A stretch of 64,000 bases of DNA from Actinomycetota bacterium (GCA_005888335.1 VAWY01000128.1:1-64000); one strand, 5' to 3'. Counted from the first letter of the stretch, positions 24,521 through 33,859 are shown. The notes: generated from the letters alone by a model not told the origin. Program-made: numbers and translations.

Positions 24521-26490
24521 CGAGTCGCGCCGGACTTCGGGTGGGTGACCTCGTCGGGGGCCGCTTCCGGCTCGACGCGGAGCTCGCCGAGGGCGGCATG
24601 AGCCGGGTCTTCGAGGCCGTCGACCTCAAGTACGACCGGCCGGCGGCGGTCAAGGTGCTGGCGCGCTGGCTGGCCAACGACGACGAGTTCCGCCAGCGCT
24701 TCGAGCGCGAGTCCTACGCGGCGGAGCGCGTCACCCACCCGCACGTGCTGCCGGTGTGGGACTACGGCGAGCAGGAGGGCCTGCTCTACCTCGCCACGCC
24801 GCTGTGCGACAACGACCTCGGTCACCTGCTCGGCGAGCGCAAGCAGCTCGAGCCCGAGCACGCGCTGTCGATCATCTCGCAGATCGCCTGGGCGCTGGAC
24901 TGGGCGCACGGGCGCGGCGTCATCCATCGCGACGTCAAGCCCGAGAACGTGCTGCTGGTCGGCGGTCCGCGCGGCGACCACGCCTACCTCGCCGACTTCG
25001 GGCTCGCCAAGGCGGGGACCGACAACACGCTCACGCAGGCCGGGCATCCGGCGGGGCTGACGCCGGCGTACGCGGCGCCGGAGCAGTGGCGCGGCGACGT
25101 CGTCGGCCCGGCGGCCGACCAGTACGCGCTGGCGGCCACGCTGTACACCTGCCTGGCCGGGCACCCGCCGTTCCACCCGCGCCGCGGGCCTTCGCTGCGC
25201 GAGGCGCACCTGCACGAGGCGCCGCCTGACGTGAGCGGGGTCGTCGGGGGGATGTCGGACGGCCTGGCCGCGACGATCACCCGCGGGCTCGCCAAGGAGC
25301 CGGCCCACCGGTTCGCGACGTGCCGCGAGCTCGTCGCGGCGGCGGAGACGTCGCTGCGCCGGCGCCCGACGGAGACCGCGGTCGACCGCGGCCGCCCGGA
25401 GGAGACCGAGGCGCTGGACGCCACCGGCACGATCTCCTCGCCGGCGGAGTCGGACGTCTCGCCGACGGCGCCCGAGCCGGCGCTCGCGCCCGCCGCGCCC
25501 TCGCGCCGCCGCGGCCGTGTCCTCGTCGCCGCCGGCGGCGTCGTCGCGGCCGCGCTCGCCGCGCTCGTCGCCGTGCTCGTCCTCGGCTCGGGCTCGGGCT
25601 CGGGCGGGGGCGGTGGTGGCGGCGGTGGCGCGCAGCCAGCGGCCGGCAAGGTCGTGCAGCTCCCGGTCGGTCGCGCGCCGATCGACCTCGCGGCAGGCCG
25701 GGGCGGGGTGTTCGTCGCCAACTCCGGCGCGGACACGCTCACGCGGATCGCGCCGCAGCGAGCGCTCATCAAGCAGGGCGCGATCGCGGCCGTGAAGACA
25801 CCGTTCGGCGTGGCGGTCGGCGACGGGCGCGTCTGGGCCGTCGGGCCGAACGGCGACCTCGTCGCCCTGGATCCCGGGACCGGCCGGCGGTTGGCGAGCA
25901 AGGCGCTCAACATCCAGTCCGATGGCATCGCGGCGGGCTACGGCGCCGTGTGGATCTTCAACGGGACGGGCGGCACGGTCACCCGCGTGGACGTCAGCTC
26001 GGGCCAGCCGCGGATCGGCCCGATCGTCAGGGTCGGCAACGGCCCCACCGACATCGCCGTCGGCTTCGGCGCGGTGTGGGTGACCAACACAGGGTCGGCC
26101 ACGCTCGTGCGGCTGGACCCGCGGAGCGGGAAGGTGACGAAGATCATCCAGCTGCGCGGCGGCATCTCCGGTCTCGCGGTGGGCGAGCGCGCGGTGTGGG
26201 TCAGCAACCCCAGGCAGGGAAGCGTCATCCGCGTGGACCCGGCCACCGGCGCGCTCAAGCGCTTCCGCGTGGGCCGCCCCGCGCAGGAAGCCGACGTCGC
26301 CGCCGGCGACGGGGCGGTCTTCTACGTCAATCACGACGACGGCACGGCCACGCGCCTCGATCCCGGGACCGGGCGCAGCAAGGGCTCGCCGGTACGCGTC
26401 ACCGGCAGCCCGAGCTCCGCGGTTATCGCGGAGCACACGCTGTGGGTGAGCGACATCGACCGGGCCACCGTGGCCGGCCTGCGCTTCTGA
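24511..26490 (+). CDS. Transmembrane Ser/Thr protein kinase with beta-propeller sensor
   Basis: 659 residues from a GTG preceded by GAGAGGCAGAC. Kinase domain ~15-285: Gly-rich loop LAEGGMSRVFEA, K48, catalytic H139-R140-D141-VKPEN, D162-F-G, APEQW. An acidic/Pro linker leads to one membrane segment (~335-358), a Gly/Ser-rich stretch, then ~280 extracellular residues with repeated GxVWV...G.V.RxDP blocks, an YVTN/Vgb-type beta-propeller. Such Hanks-type kinases sense an outside cue and phosphorylate Thr on cytoplasmic proteins. It lies in line with the ATP-grasp operon and is followed 13 bp later by a trypsin-like lipoprotein. Confidence 0.93.
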   Translation: MALTSRAGLRVGDLVGGRFRLDAELAEGGMSRVFEAVDLKYDRPAAVKVLARWLANDDEFRQRFERESYAAERVTHPHVLPVWDYGEQEGLLYLATPLCDNDLGHLLGERKQLEPEHALSIISQIAWALDWAHGRGVIHRDVKPENVLLVGGPRGDHAYLADFGLAKAGTDNTLTQAGHPAGLTPAYAAPEQWRGDVVGPAADQYALAATLYTCLAGHPPFHPRRGPSLREAHLHEAPPDVSGVVGGMSDGLAATITRGLAKEPAHRFATCRELVAAAETSLRRRPTETAVDRGRPEETEALDATGTISSPAESDVSPTAPEPALAPAAPSRRRGRVLVAAGGVVAAALAALVAVLVLGSGSGSGGGGGGGGGAQPAAGKVVQLPVGRAPIDLAAGRGGVFVANSGADTLTRIAPQRALIKQGAIAAVKTPFGVAVGDGRVWAVGPNGDLVALDPGTGRRLASKALNIQSDGIAAGYGAVWIFNGTGGTVTRVDVSSGQPRIGPIVRVGNGPTDIAVGFGAVWVTNTGSATLVRLDPRSGKVTKIIQLRGGISGLAVGERAVWVSNPRQGSVIRVDPATGALKRFRVGRPAQEADVAAGDGAVFYVNHDDGTATRLDPGTGRSKGSPVRVTGSPSSAVIAEHTLWVSDIDRATVAGLRF

Positions 26491-26503
26491 TCTGGAGAGG
26501 ATC

Positions 26504-27331
26504 GTGCGAACGAGCAAAGCGATCGCCCCACTGACCGCGGCGCTCGCGGTCGCCGTGGCAGGCGGCGGATGCGGAGGATCGGGATCCGGGGGCAACGCAG
26601 CGGCCAAGAAGACCCCCGGCGGCGCGAGCGGCCGGGCGATCGTCCTGGTCCAGGGCGTCTACAAGGACAAGACGACCGAGGTGACCGGCGTGGTCTTCGA
26701 GGCGCGGCAGGGGCTCGTCCTCACCGCCAACCACGCGATGGAGAACGCCCCGAACATCAACGTCAAGCTGAGCAACGGCACGCTTACGCATGCGCGCCAG
26801 GTGGCGCGGGCGCAGTGTCACGACATGGCCGTCCTGCGCCTCTTTCCCAAGCCTCCCGGCCTGGTGGCGCTGCCGCTGGCGCGCTCGGCCGGCGCGAGCG
26901 TCGGCGAGCCGGTCACGACCCTCACCTACGTGACCACCTCCACAAGCGGCGCGACACAGCTCACACGCATCCCGGGGACGGTGTCGGCGCTCGGCGTCCG
27001 CGAGGCGTTCCCGCCGCTCCCGGCCACCGGACCGTTCATCGCGCACCAGAGCCGTCTCCTGCCGGGCGCGGCGGGCTCGCCCGTTCTCGACGCCCAGGGC
27101 CGGATGATCGGGCTCAACACGCTGGTCGGCCACCCGCGCAGCCCCGCCCTGCCCGGCGTTGAGTACGCGCTGACGTCGGACTACATCGCTCGGCGCCTCG
27201 GCCAGCTGCGGCCAGGGGTCGGTGGCGCGCTCGGGGGATGGGGCGCGGAGCACAATGCGTGTCACGCCGCGCTGCACAAGCTGATCGGCGTTGGCCACGT
27301 CCACGTCCCCAACAGCGCCGGGGGACCATGA
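26504..27331 (+). CDS. Trypsin-like lipoprotein, catalytic serine lost
   Basis: 275 residues from a GTG with GGAGAGG upstream. N-terminal signal with possible lipid Cys23 (VAVAGGGCGG; lipobox weak). A trypsin/HtrA-like fold follows: H77 in VLTANHAME and D107 in CHDMAVLRL are kept, but the serine box that should read GNSGGP reads G-A-A190-G-S-P (LLPGAAGSPVLD), so the nucleophile is Ala. It is therefore probably a binding or sensing pseudo-protease. No PDZ domain. Lies between two membrane Ser/Thr kinases with gaps of 13 and 6 bp, which implies a joint extracellular function. Confidence 0.85.
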   Translation: MRTSKAIAPLTAALAVAVAGGGCGGSGSGGNAAAKKTPGGASGRAIVLVQGVYKDKTTEVTGVVFEARQGLVLTANHAMENAPNINVKLSNGTLTHARQVARAQCHDMAVLRLFPKPPGLVALPLARSAGASVGEPVTTLTYVTTSTSGATQLTRIPGTVSALGVREAFPPLPATGPFIAHQSRLLPGAAGSPVLDAQGRMIGLNTLVGHPRSPALPGVEYALTSDYIARRLGQLRPGVGGALGGWGAEHNACHAALHKLIGVGHVHVPNSAGGP

Positions 27332-27337
27332 CGGCCC

Positions 27338-28921
27338 ATGCCGGGTAGCCTCGCGTTCGGCGCTCAGCTGGGCAGCTACCGCGTCGAGTCGGTGATCGGC
27401 AGCGGTTCGGCCGGCGTCGTCTACCGCGCCCGGCACGTGCGGCTCGGGACCGTGGCGGCGCTGAAGGTCCTCGCCCCCGAATGGAGCGCCGAGCCCGTCG
27501 TCCGCGAGCGGTTCCTCCACGACGTCCACGTGGCCGCCGAGCTCGACCACCGCAACGTCGTGCCGATCCACGATGCCGGCGAAGACGACGAGTCGCTGTG
27601 GGTGGTGACGCGCTACGTGGCCGGCGGCGACCTCAGGGCCGTCCTCTCGCGCGGTGGAGCACTCGGCGTGGACTGGGCCGCGTCGGTGCTCGGACCGGTG
27701 GCGAAAGCGCTCGACGCCGCGCACGCGCGCGGTCTGGTCCACGGCGACGTCAAGCCCACCAATGTGCTCGTGGAGTGGTCGGTGGCCGGCGACGTCGAGC
27801 ACGTCTACCTGACCGACTTCGGGATGCCCTGGCAGGCGCGCGCGGACAACGGCGCCACCCGCGCGGGCGCGCCGCGCGACCGATTCGACTACGCGTCGCC
27901 TGAGCAGCTCGCCGCGCGCGCCGTGACCCCCCGGGCCGACGTGTACGCCCTCGGCTGCCTGCTCTACCACGCCGTGACCGGGCACGTGCCCTTTCCGCGC
28001 GACGTGCTGCAGTCGCATCTGCACGCCAACCCGCAGCCCCCGAGCACCGCCCGGCCCGACCTGCCGCCGGCCGTCGACGCCGCGATCCTCCGCGCGATGG
28101 CGAAGGACCCGAGCGCGCGCTTCGAGACGTGCGATGCGCTCATGCGCTCCTTCGGCACGGCGCTGCGGCCCGAGCCGGCGGCGGCGGCGCCGGCGCGGGC
28201 GCCGTCTGTCGCGCCCGCGCCACGGGCCCGGTCCGCGCCGCCGGCCGCGGTCCAGCCGCCGCGGGCGGCCGCGCCCAGGCGCGACGGGGCGGAGCCGGCG
28301 GCCGACGCCGCCGGGCGACGGCGTCGCCGGCTCGGCGCCGCCGTGGTCGCAGCCTTGGCGGTCGTGGCCGCCGGCGGGGGCTACGCCGCGTCGCAGCTCG
28401 GCGGGAGCGGTGGCGGCGGCGGCAAGGGAGCAGCCTCTGCGACCGCGGCCGGCGGCATCAAGGCGCTGGCGGCGAAAGACCCGTTGCGCGCGGTCATCGC
28501 CAAGAACCTGCCCGACGTCCAGTGCTCCGTCACCCGGGCGCCCGCGGGCGGGGCCGTGGTCGAGAACGCCTTGTGCGTGCCGAGCAACGCCGGCGCCCGC
28601 TCGATCACCCGCCTGAACCTGACGATGTTCCGCGACGGCGCGGCGCTCAACCAGGTGTACGAGTCGGCCCGCGCCCTCGCCAAGGACAAGGGGGTACGCG
28701 TGCGCAGCGACTGTCGCCCGGACCGCCCGTGGAGCGGCCACGGTCTCTGGGCGGGCGGCCGGATGTTCTGCGAGACCCGCAACTCGCGCCGCCGGTCGAA
28801 CACAGCCAGGATCGTGTGGACCGTCGGCACGTCGAAGGTGCTCGGCGAGGCGACCGCGGCGAGCGGCGCGAACCTGGGGACGTGGTGGCTTCGGTGGCGC
28901 GACCTGCGCGCCGTCTCCTAG
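27338..28921 (+). CDS. Transmembrane Ser/Thr protein kinase, non-RD type
   Basis: 527 residues. Kinase domain ~12-270: IGSGSAGVVYRA, K43 (AALKVL), catalytic loop H135-G136-D137-VKPTN in which the usual Arg of HRD is Gly, D160-F-G, YASPEQLA. Catalytic Asp and Lys are kept, so it should be active but without the usual activation-loop control by phosphorylation. A ~70-residue Pro/Ala linker, a membrane helix (~335-355), a Gly linker and a ~150-residue extracellular domain follow, with four Cys (QCSV, LCVP, DCRP, FCET) and no family I know. Translated 6 bp after the pseudo-protease. Confidence 0.92.
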   Translation: MPGSLAFGAQLGSYRVESVIGSGSAGVVYRARHVRLGTVAALKVLAPEWSAEPVVRERFLHDVHVAAELDHRNVVPIHDAGEDDESLWVVTRYVAGGDLRAVLSRGGALGVDWAASVLGPVAKALDAAHARGLVHGDVKPTNVLVEWSVAGDVEHVYLTDFGMPWQARADNGATRAGAPRDRFDYASPEQLAARAVTPRADVYALGCLLYHAVTGHVPFPRDVLQSHLHANPQPPSTARPDLPPAVDAAILRAMAKDPSARFETCDALMRSFGTALRPEPAAAAPARAPSVAPAPRARSAPPAAVQPPRAAAPRRDGAEPAADAAGRRRRRLGAAVVAALAVVAAGGGYAASQLGGSGGGGGKGAASATAAGGIKALAAKDPLRAVIAKNLPDVQCSVTRAPAGGAVVENALCVPSNAGARSITRLNLTMFRDGAALNQVYESARALAKDKGVRVRSDCRPDRPWSGHGLWAGGRMFCETRNSRRRSNTARIVWTVGTSKVLGEATAASGANLGTWWLRWRDLRAVS

Positions 28922-28976
28922 CCGCGCGGCGCGGTCGTACGACGCAGCGCGCGTCCGTGCAGGAAGCTTCCCACCC

Positions 28977-30575
28977 ATGGCCACCGTTCCCGAAGCCCCA
29001 CCCCGCGCCGCAGCCGCCCTGCCCTCGCGGCGCTTCACCCCCGCCCGGATCGACGCCCTCGCCGCCCGCGTTCACACGACCGCCCCGCGCCAGGACGTGG
29101 AGATCGAGCAGCCGTTCACCGGTGCGCCGCTCGGCGTCGTCCCCCGCTGCACGCCCGAGGACGTCGGGGCTGCGATCGAGCGCGCGCGCGGCGCCCAGGC
29201 CGCATGGGCGCAGACGAGCTTCGCGCAGCGGCGCCAGATCCTGCTGCGCTTCCACGACCTCGTCCTCGCCCGCCAGGACGAGATCCTCGACCTGCTGCAG
29301 ATCGAGTCCGGCAAGGCGCGCCGCCACGCGCTCGAGGAGGTCCTCGACGTCGCGATCATCGCGCGCTACTACGCGAACACCGCCCAGCGCCACCTGCGCG
29401 CGCACCGCCGCCGCGGCGCGCTGCCGCTGCTGACGGCGACGTGGGAGCACCACCACCCGCTCGGCGTCGTGGCGATCATCGCGCCGTGGAACTACCCGCT
29501 GACGCTGAGCGTCTCCGACGCCGTGCCCGCGCTGGCGGCCGGCAACGGCGTCGTGCTCAAGCCCGACAGGCAGACGCCGTTCAGCGCGCTGCTCGGCGTG
29601 GCGCTGCTCGAGGAGGCCGGGCTCCCTGCCGGTCTCATGCAGGTCGTCACCGGCTCGGGCGCGGAGCTCGGGCCGCACTTGATCGAGGGCTCGGACTACG
29701 TGATGTTCACCGGCAGCACGGCGACCGGGCGCACGGTCGCCGAGCAGGCGGGCCGCTGCCTGATCGGGTCGTCGATGGAGCTGGGCGGCAAGAACGCGAT
29801 GATCGTCTGCCGCGACGCCGACCTCGCGCGCGCCGCCGAGGGCGCGGAGCGCGCGCTGTTCTCCAATGCCGGCCAGCTGTGCATCTCGATGGAGCGCCTG
29901 TTCGTCGACGAGGCCGTCGCCGACGAGTTCACCGCGCGGCTGGTGGAGCGCACGCGGGCCATGCGGCTCGGCAGCGACCTCGACTTCGGCCCCGCGATGG
30001 GCTCGCTGATCTCGGCGACGCAGCTCGAGACGGTGCGCGCGCACGTCGACGACGCGGTCGCGAAGGGCGCCCGCGTGCTCGCCGGCGGCCGCCACCGCCC
30101 CGACCTCGGCCCGTACTTCTACGAGCCCACGCTCCTGGAAGCCGTCCGCGACGGCATGTCGCTGTTCCGCGACGAGACCTTCGGCCCCGTCGTGTCGATC
30201 TCGCGCTTCTCCTCCGAGGACGAGGCCGTCGCGCGCGCCAACGACTCCGACTACGGGCTGAACTTCTCGGTCTGGACGCGCGACACGCGCCGAGGCCGCG
30301 ACCTCGCGCTGCGCCTGCAGGCGGGCACGGTCAACGTCAACGAGGCCTACGCTGCCGCGTGGGCGTCGGTCGACGCGCCGATGGGCGGCATGAAGGCCTC
30401 CGGGCTCGGCCGCCGCCACGGCCCCCACGGCATCCAGAAGTACACCGAGGAGCAGACGATCGCCGTCCAGCGTCTCATGCCGATCGCGCCGGCGTTCGGG
30501 ATGGGCTACGGGCTGTGGCGACGGGTGATGACGCTCGCCCTGCGGCTGCTGCGCCGGACGCCGGGCGTGCGCTGA
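28977..30575 (+). CDS. gabD2: Succinic semialdehyde dehydrogenase, GabD2 type
   Basis: 532 residues. Aldehyde-dehydrogenase motifs: WNYPLTLSVSDAVPALAAGN, FTGSTATGRTVAEQ, MELGGKNAMIV (general-base Glu) and SNAGQLCIS with nucleophile C302, then ETFGPVVSI and GGMKASGLGRRHGPHG. The sequence matches the mycobacterial GabD2 form closely in layout (SNAGQLCIS-ER and the GRRHGP ending). It oxidises succinate semialdehyde to succinate with NAD(P)+, linking GABA or 4-hydroxybutyrate to the TCA cycle. Substrate is assigned by family only. A YciI-like gene follows after 3 bp. Confidence 0.9.
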   Translation: MATVPEAPPRAAAALPSRRFTPARIDALAARVHTTAPRQDVEIEQPFTGAPLGVVPRCTPEDVGAAIERARGAQAAWAQTSFAQRRQILLRFHDLVLARQDEILDLLQIESGKARRHALEEVLDVAIIARYYANTAQRHLRAHRRRGALPLLTATWEHHHPLGVVAIIAPWNYPLTLSVSDAVPALAAGNGVVLKPDRQTPFSALLGVALLEEAGLPAGLMQVVTGSGAELGPHLIEGSDYVMFTGSTATGRTVAEQAGRCLIGSSMELGGKNAMIVCRDADLARAAEGAERALFSNAGQLCISMERLFVDEAVADEFTARLVERTRAMRLGSDLDFGPAMGSLISATQLETVRAHVDDAVAKGARVLAGGRHRPDLGPYFYEPTLLEAVRDGMSLFRDETFGPVVSISRFSSEDEAVARANDSDYGLNFSVWTRDTRRGRDLALRLQAGTVNVNEAYAAAWASVDAPMGGMKASGLGRRHGPHGIQKYTEEQTIAVQRLMPIAPAFGMGYGLWRRVMTLALRLLRRTPGVR

Positions 30576-30578
30576 CGG

Positions 30579-30851
30579 ATGCCCGAGCGCTACACCCTGC
30601 TGCACTACGGCTACGTGCCCGACATGCTCGAGCGCCGCGGACCGCACCGCGACGCCCACCTCGAGCTCATCCGGTCCTGGAAGGACGAGGGGCGGATCGT
30701 CCTGGCCGGCGCCGTCGGCGACCCGCCCCACGGGGCGCTGATCGTCCTGCGCGACGCCGCCGACGGGCCGGCCTTCGTGGACGCCGACCCCTACGCCCGC
30801 AACGGGCTCGTCACGAACTGGCGCGTCGAGCCCTGGACGGTGGTGGTCTGA
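30579..30851 (+). CDS. YciI-family protein
   Basis: 90 residues: YTLLHYGYVPDMLERRGPHRDAHLELI, then GRIVLAGAVGDPPHGALIVL and FVDADPYARNGLVTNW. This is the ferredoxin-like YciI/YCII fold with the conserved His-Asp pair. Members are small enzymes or accessory proteins; a few act in chlorocatechol or related pathways. Co-transcribed with gabD2 (stop to start 3 bp). Confidence 0.9.
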   Translation: MPERYTLLHYGYVPDMLERRGPHRDAHLELIRSWKDEGRIVLAGAVGDPPHGALIVLRDAADGPAFVDADPYARNGLVTNWRVEPWTVVV

Positions 30852-30870
30852 CCAGGCCTGAGACAGCCTC

Positions 30871-30984
30871 TTAGCCCAGCACCGTGGTGTACGACGCGAC
30901 CTGCCAGAGGAAGAAGATCAGCGACCCGACGAGGATCGTGAAGAACGGGATCATCCACTGGCTGTCCTTGACGTCTGCTGACAC
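30871..30984 (-). CDS. 37-residue single-pass membrane micro-protein
   Basis: A GTG at 30984 follows an excellent GGAGGAG site by 4 nt. The product is VSADVKDSQWMIPFFTILVG continuing SLIFFLWQVASYTTVLG, with a short polar N-terminus and one ~22-residue hydrophobic helix. The strong ribosome site and clean helix make it a good candidate gene. No homolog recognised; similar tiny proteins often belong to respiratory or transport complexes. Confidence 0.65.
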   Translation of the reverse strand: MSADVKDSQWMIPFFTILVGSLIFFLWQVASYTTVLG

Positions 30985-31092
30985 GGTGCTCCTCCACACT
31001 TCGCTTGCTCGACGACGGGCAAGCTAAGAGCGCGGGGCACCGCGATCATCGGGCTCCGGTCCCAATCTTTTTCGGCGGCCGTTGTGAGCTGA

Positions 31093-32352
31093 TCACCAGC
31101 CGCGGCCGGCGCCGAGCCTGATGGCGATGAGCAGCTCCTGGACGTCGGCGAGCCGGCGCAGGTCGCAGCCCGTCTTCTCCTCGATGCGGGCCAGCCGGTG
31201 GTGCGCCGTGTTGACGTGGATGCACAGCCGCTCGGCGGCGACCTTCGCGTTGAGGTCGGCCGCGGCGTACGCGAGCAGCGTGCCCGTGAGCATGCCGCCT
31301 GCGGCGGCGTCGTCGTCGACGAAGGACCGGACGCCGGGCGAGACGAGCCGGCGCGCGGTCGCGTCGTCGCGCAGCGTGAGGTAGTCGAACGCGGACAGGT
31401 CGCAGAGCGAGAGCACGCCCCCGGCGCTCCCCAGCGCCTGGACGGCGACACAGGCCTCGCGGTAGGCCTCCGGCAGCCCGGCCGTCGTCTCGAACACGGT
31501 GCTCAGCCCGATGGCCAGCGGCAGGCCGGCGTCCTGCACCTGGCGCCACGCCTCCTCGATCGGCCCGGTGAAGCGGCGCGGATCCTGCCCGTCGGCCGCG
31601 CGCACGATCACGATCTCGTCCTGGCGGACGACGGCGAGCGGCCTCAGCACGCCTCCCGCTGCGCGCGCGAGCGCCGACGCCGCCGAGCGCAGCGCGTACG
31701 CGTCGTCGGGCGGGGCGAGCGGGACGGCGGCGATCAGCAGGCAGCTCGCCCCCGGCTCGAGCCCCGCGGCGCGGGCCGCGGTCAGGCGCGGGCCGGGCGC
31801 CGGCTCGCGTCCGGCGAGCAGGTCCTCGAGCAGGTCGCGGCGCACGCGGTCGCCCTCGGCGACGAGCTGTTGCTGAGCCTCGAGGTACGTCTCGGCGGCG
31901 CGGGTGCTCGCGTGGTCGATGAAGTCCATCACCGAGCCCGCGGCGCGGAGCGCGACCTGCCGCGCCTCCTCGTCGTCGCCGGCGAGCTCGATGATCGCGT
32001 CCCAGATCACGCGGTGGCCGACGCGGAACGCGTGCAGGAAGTCGGCGAGCGGGACGCCGCGCCGCGCCCGCAAGGCGGCGTGCGGGCGGATGTACGCGAG
32101 GTCTTCGACGGTGACGGGCCGCCCGCGCGTCAGGCTGGCGCGCAGCGCGTCGTGGTTCTCGGCGACGTGCTCGGTGACGTCGGCGAGGATCGCGGGGTCG
32201 TCGATCGCCGCGTACGCCGGGATCTCGCGGCGGATCGCTCGCAGGCTCTCCTCGGCGAGCTCCTCGCGGCGCGCGGCGAGCATCGCGGCCACGCGCTCCA
32301 TCCCGACCAAGGTCGCGGCGGGCTCCACTTCGCGCCGAATGTACCGCGCCAC
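31093..32352 (-). CDS. PucR/CdaR-family transcriptional regulator
   Basis: 419 residues from a GTG at 32352; an ATG at 32301 (MERVAAML) is an alternative. N-terminal ~25-180 resembles the RsbRD-type helical domain of PucR proteins; the middle is a GGDEF-like CdaR region; the C-terminus has the PucR helix-turn-helix (LLAYAAADLNAKVAAERLCI, HVNTAHHRLARIEEKTG). Divergent from a DHA2 transporter with a ~60 bp gap, so it probably controls that operon. Confidence 0.92.
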   Translation of the reverse strand: MARYIRREVEPAATLVGMERVAAMLAARREELAEESLRAIRREIPAYAAIDDPAILADVTEHVAENHDALRASLTRGRPVTVEDLAYIRPHAALRARRGVPLADFLHAFRVGHRVIWDAIIELAGDDEEARQVALRAAGSVMDFIDHASTRAAETYLEAQQQLVAEGDRVRRDLLEDLLAGREPAPGPRLTAARAAGLEPGASCLLIAAVPLAPPDDAYALRSAASALARAAGGVLRPLAVVRQDEIVIVRAADGQDPRRFTGPIEEAWRQVQDAGLPLAIGLSTVFETTAGLPEAYREACVAVQALGSAGGVLSLCDLSAFDYLTLRDDATARRLVSPGVRSFVDDDAAAGGMLTGTLLAYAAADLNAKVAAERLCIHVNTAHHRLARIEEKTGCDLRRLADVQELLIAIRLGAGRGW

Positions 32353-32413
32353 CGATGGATCCCGGGGCCGAATCGGATCTCTGCTTCAAAAGGTGGCTGA
32401 GAAGGAGGCAGAC

Positions 32414-33853
32414 GTGGAACGGATGAGCGCGAAGGCGACGACCGCCTGGGTCGTCGCGCTGACGGCGATCGGCTCGTTGATGGCGGCGCTCGACACGCTG
32501 GTCGTGTCGACGGCGCTGAGCACGATCCGGCTGGACCTCGGGGCTTCGGTCGAGCAGCTGGAGTGGACGGTCAACGCGTACAACCTGAGCTTCGCGGTGC
32601 TGCTGATGACGGGTGCTGCGCTCGGCGACCGCTTCGGGCGCCGGACGCTCTATGCGACCGGGCTGGGGCTGTTCGCGACGGCGTCGGCGGTCTGCGCGCT
32701 GGCGCCCGACGCCGGCTGGCTGATCGCGGCGCGCGCGGTCCAGGGCGCCGGCGCCGCGCTGATCATGCCGCTCGGGCTGGCGCTGTTGAGCGCCGCGTTC
32801 CCCGCCGAGCGGCGAGGGACGGCGATCGGGATCTTCAGCGCCATCACGGGGCTTGCCGTCGCCAGCGGGCCGCTGGTCGGCGGCGCCGTCGTCGAGGGCC
32901 TCGCGTGGCAGTGGATCTTCTGGCTCAACGTCCCGATCGGCCTGCTCGCGATCCCGTTCGTGCTCACGCGCATGAAGGAGAGCCACGGGCCCGACACCAC
33001 GATCGACGCCGGCGGCCTCGCGCTGGTGACCGGCGGCGCGCTGGGCATCGTCTGGGGGCTCGTGCGCGGCAACCAGGCAGGCTGGACGAGCGCCGAGGTC
33101 ATCGGGTCGCTCGCCGCGGGGGCGCTGATGGTCGCGGCGTTCGTCCGCTTCGAGCTGCGCGCCCGCGAGCCCATGCTGCCGATGCGCTTCTTCCGCTCGC
33201 GCGCCTTCTCGGCGGGCAACGCGGCGATCTTCTTCACGTTCGCCTCGCTGTTCGGCGCCGTCTTCTTCTACGCGCAGCTCTTGCAGACCGGGCTCGGATA
33301 CGGGCCGCTCGGCACCGGCCTGCGGCTGCTGCCCTGGACCGCGACGTTCATGACGGTCGCCCCGGTGGCCGGCGCCCTGGCCGACCGGATCGGGGAGCGG
33401 CCGCTGCTCGTCGGCGGGCTGTCGCTGCAGGCGACCGGGATGGCGTGGCTGGCTGTGATCGCCGAGCCCGGACTGGCCTACTCGCGCATGCTCGCGCCGT
33501 TCATCGTCGCCGGCGTCGGCGTCTCGATGGCGATCCCGTCGGCACAGAACTCGGTGGTCGGCTCGGCGGCCATGGAGGCGCTCGGCAAGGCCGCCGGGAC
33601 CAACAGCATGATGCGCGAGCTCGGCGGCGTGTTCGGCATCGCGGTCGCCGTCGCCGTCTTCGCCGGGGCGGGCAGCTACGCCTCCGCGGCGGCGTTCACC
33701 GACGGGTTCGGCCCGGCGATCGCCGTCGCGGCCGGCCTCGCGCTCGCCGGCGCGCTCGCCGCCCTGGCGCTGCCCAGCCGCCGCCGCGCGACCGCGCCCG
33801 CGGCCGCGCCGCTCGGCGCCGTGCCCGCCTTCGAAACCGACGCAGGGAGCTGA
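32414..33853 (+). CDS. DHA2-family MFS transporter
   Basis: 479 residues from a GTG with AAGGAGG 5 nt upstream. About 14 hydrophobic segments; motifs LDTLVVSTALSTIRLDLGAS, GAALGDRFGRRTLYATG (loop 2-3) and QWIFWLNVPIGL are typical of EmrB/QacA-type proton-driven drug exporters. First gene of an apparent operon with a VOC protein and an ECF sigma factor; divergent from the PucR gene. Confidence 0.93.
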   Translation: MERMSAKATTAWVVALTAIGSLMAALDTLVVSTALSTIRLDLGASVEQLEWTVNAYNLSFAVLLMTGAALGDRFGRRTLYATGLGLFATASAVCALAPDAGWLIAARAVQGAGAALIMPLGLALLSAAFPAERRGTAIGIFSAITGLAVASGPLVGGAVVEGLAWQWIFWLNVPIGLLAIPFVLTRMKESHGPDTTIDAGGLALVTGGALGIVWGLVRGNQAGWTSAEVIGSLAAGALMVAAFVRFELRAREPMLPMRFFRSRAFSAGNAAIFFTFASLFGAVFFYAQLLQTGLGYGPLGTGLRLLPWTATFMTVAPVAGALADRIGERPLLVGGLSLQATGMAWLAVIAEPGLAYSRMLAPFIVAGVGVSMAIPSAQNSVVGSAAMEALGKAAGTNSMMRELGGVFGIAVAVAVFAGAGSYASAAAFTDGFGPAIAVAAGLALAGALAALALPSRRRATAPAAAPLGAVPAFETDAGS

Positions 33854-33859
33854 GACGAG

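Noticed and set aside
26504..27331. Annotating the trypsin-like lipoprotein as an active protease
   Set aside because: The nucleophile position in the serine box is Ala and no other Ser fits the box position.
20369..30575. Calling the ATP-grasp/kinase region a lanthipeptide or graspetide cluster
   Set aside because: No precursor peptide with repeated acceptor residues, no leader-binding domain and no peptidase exporter are visible.
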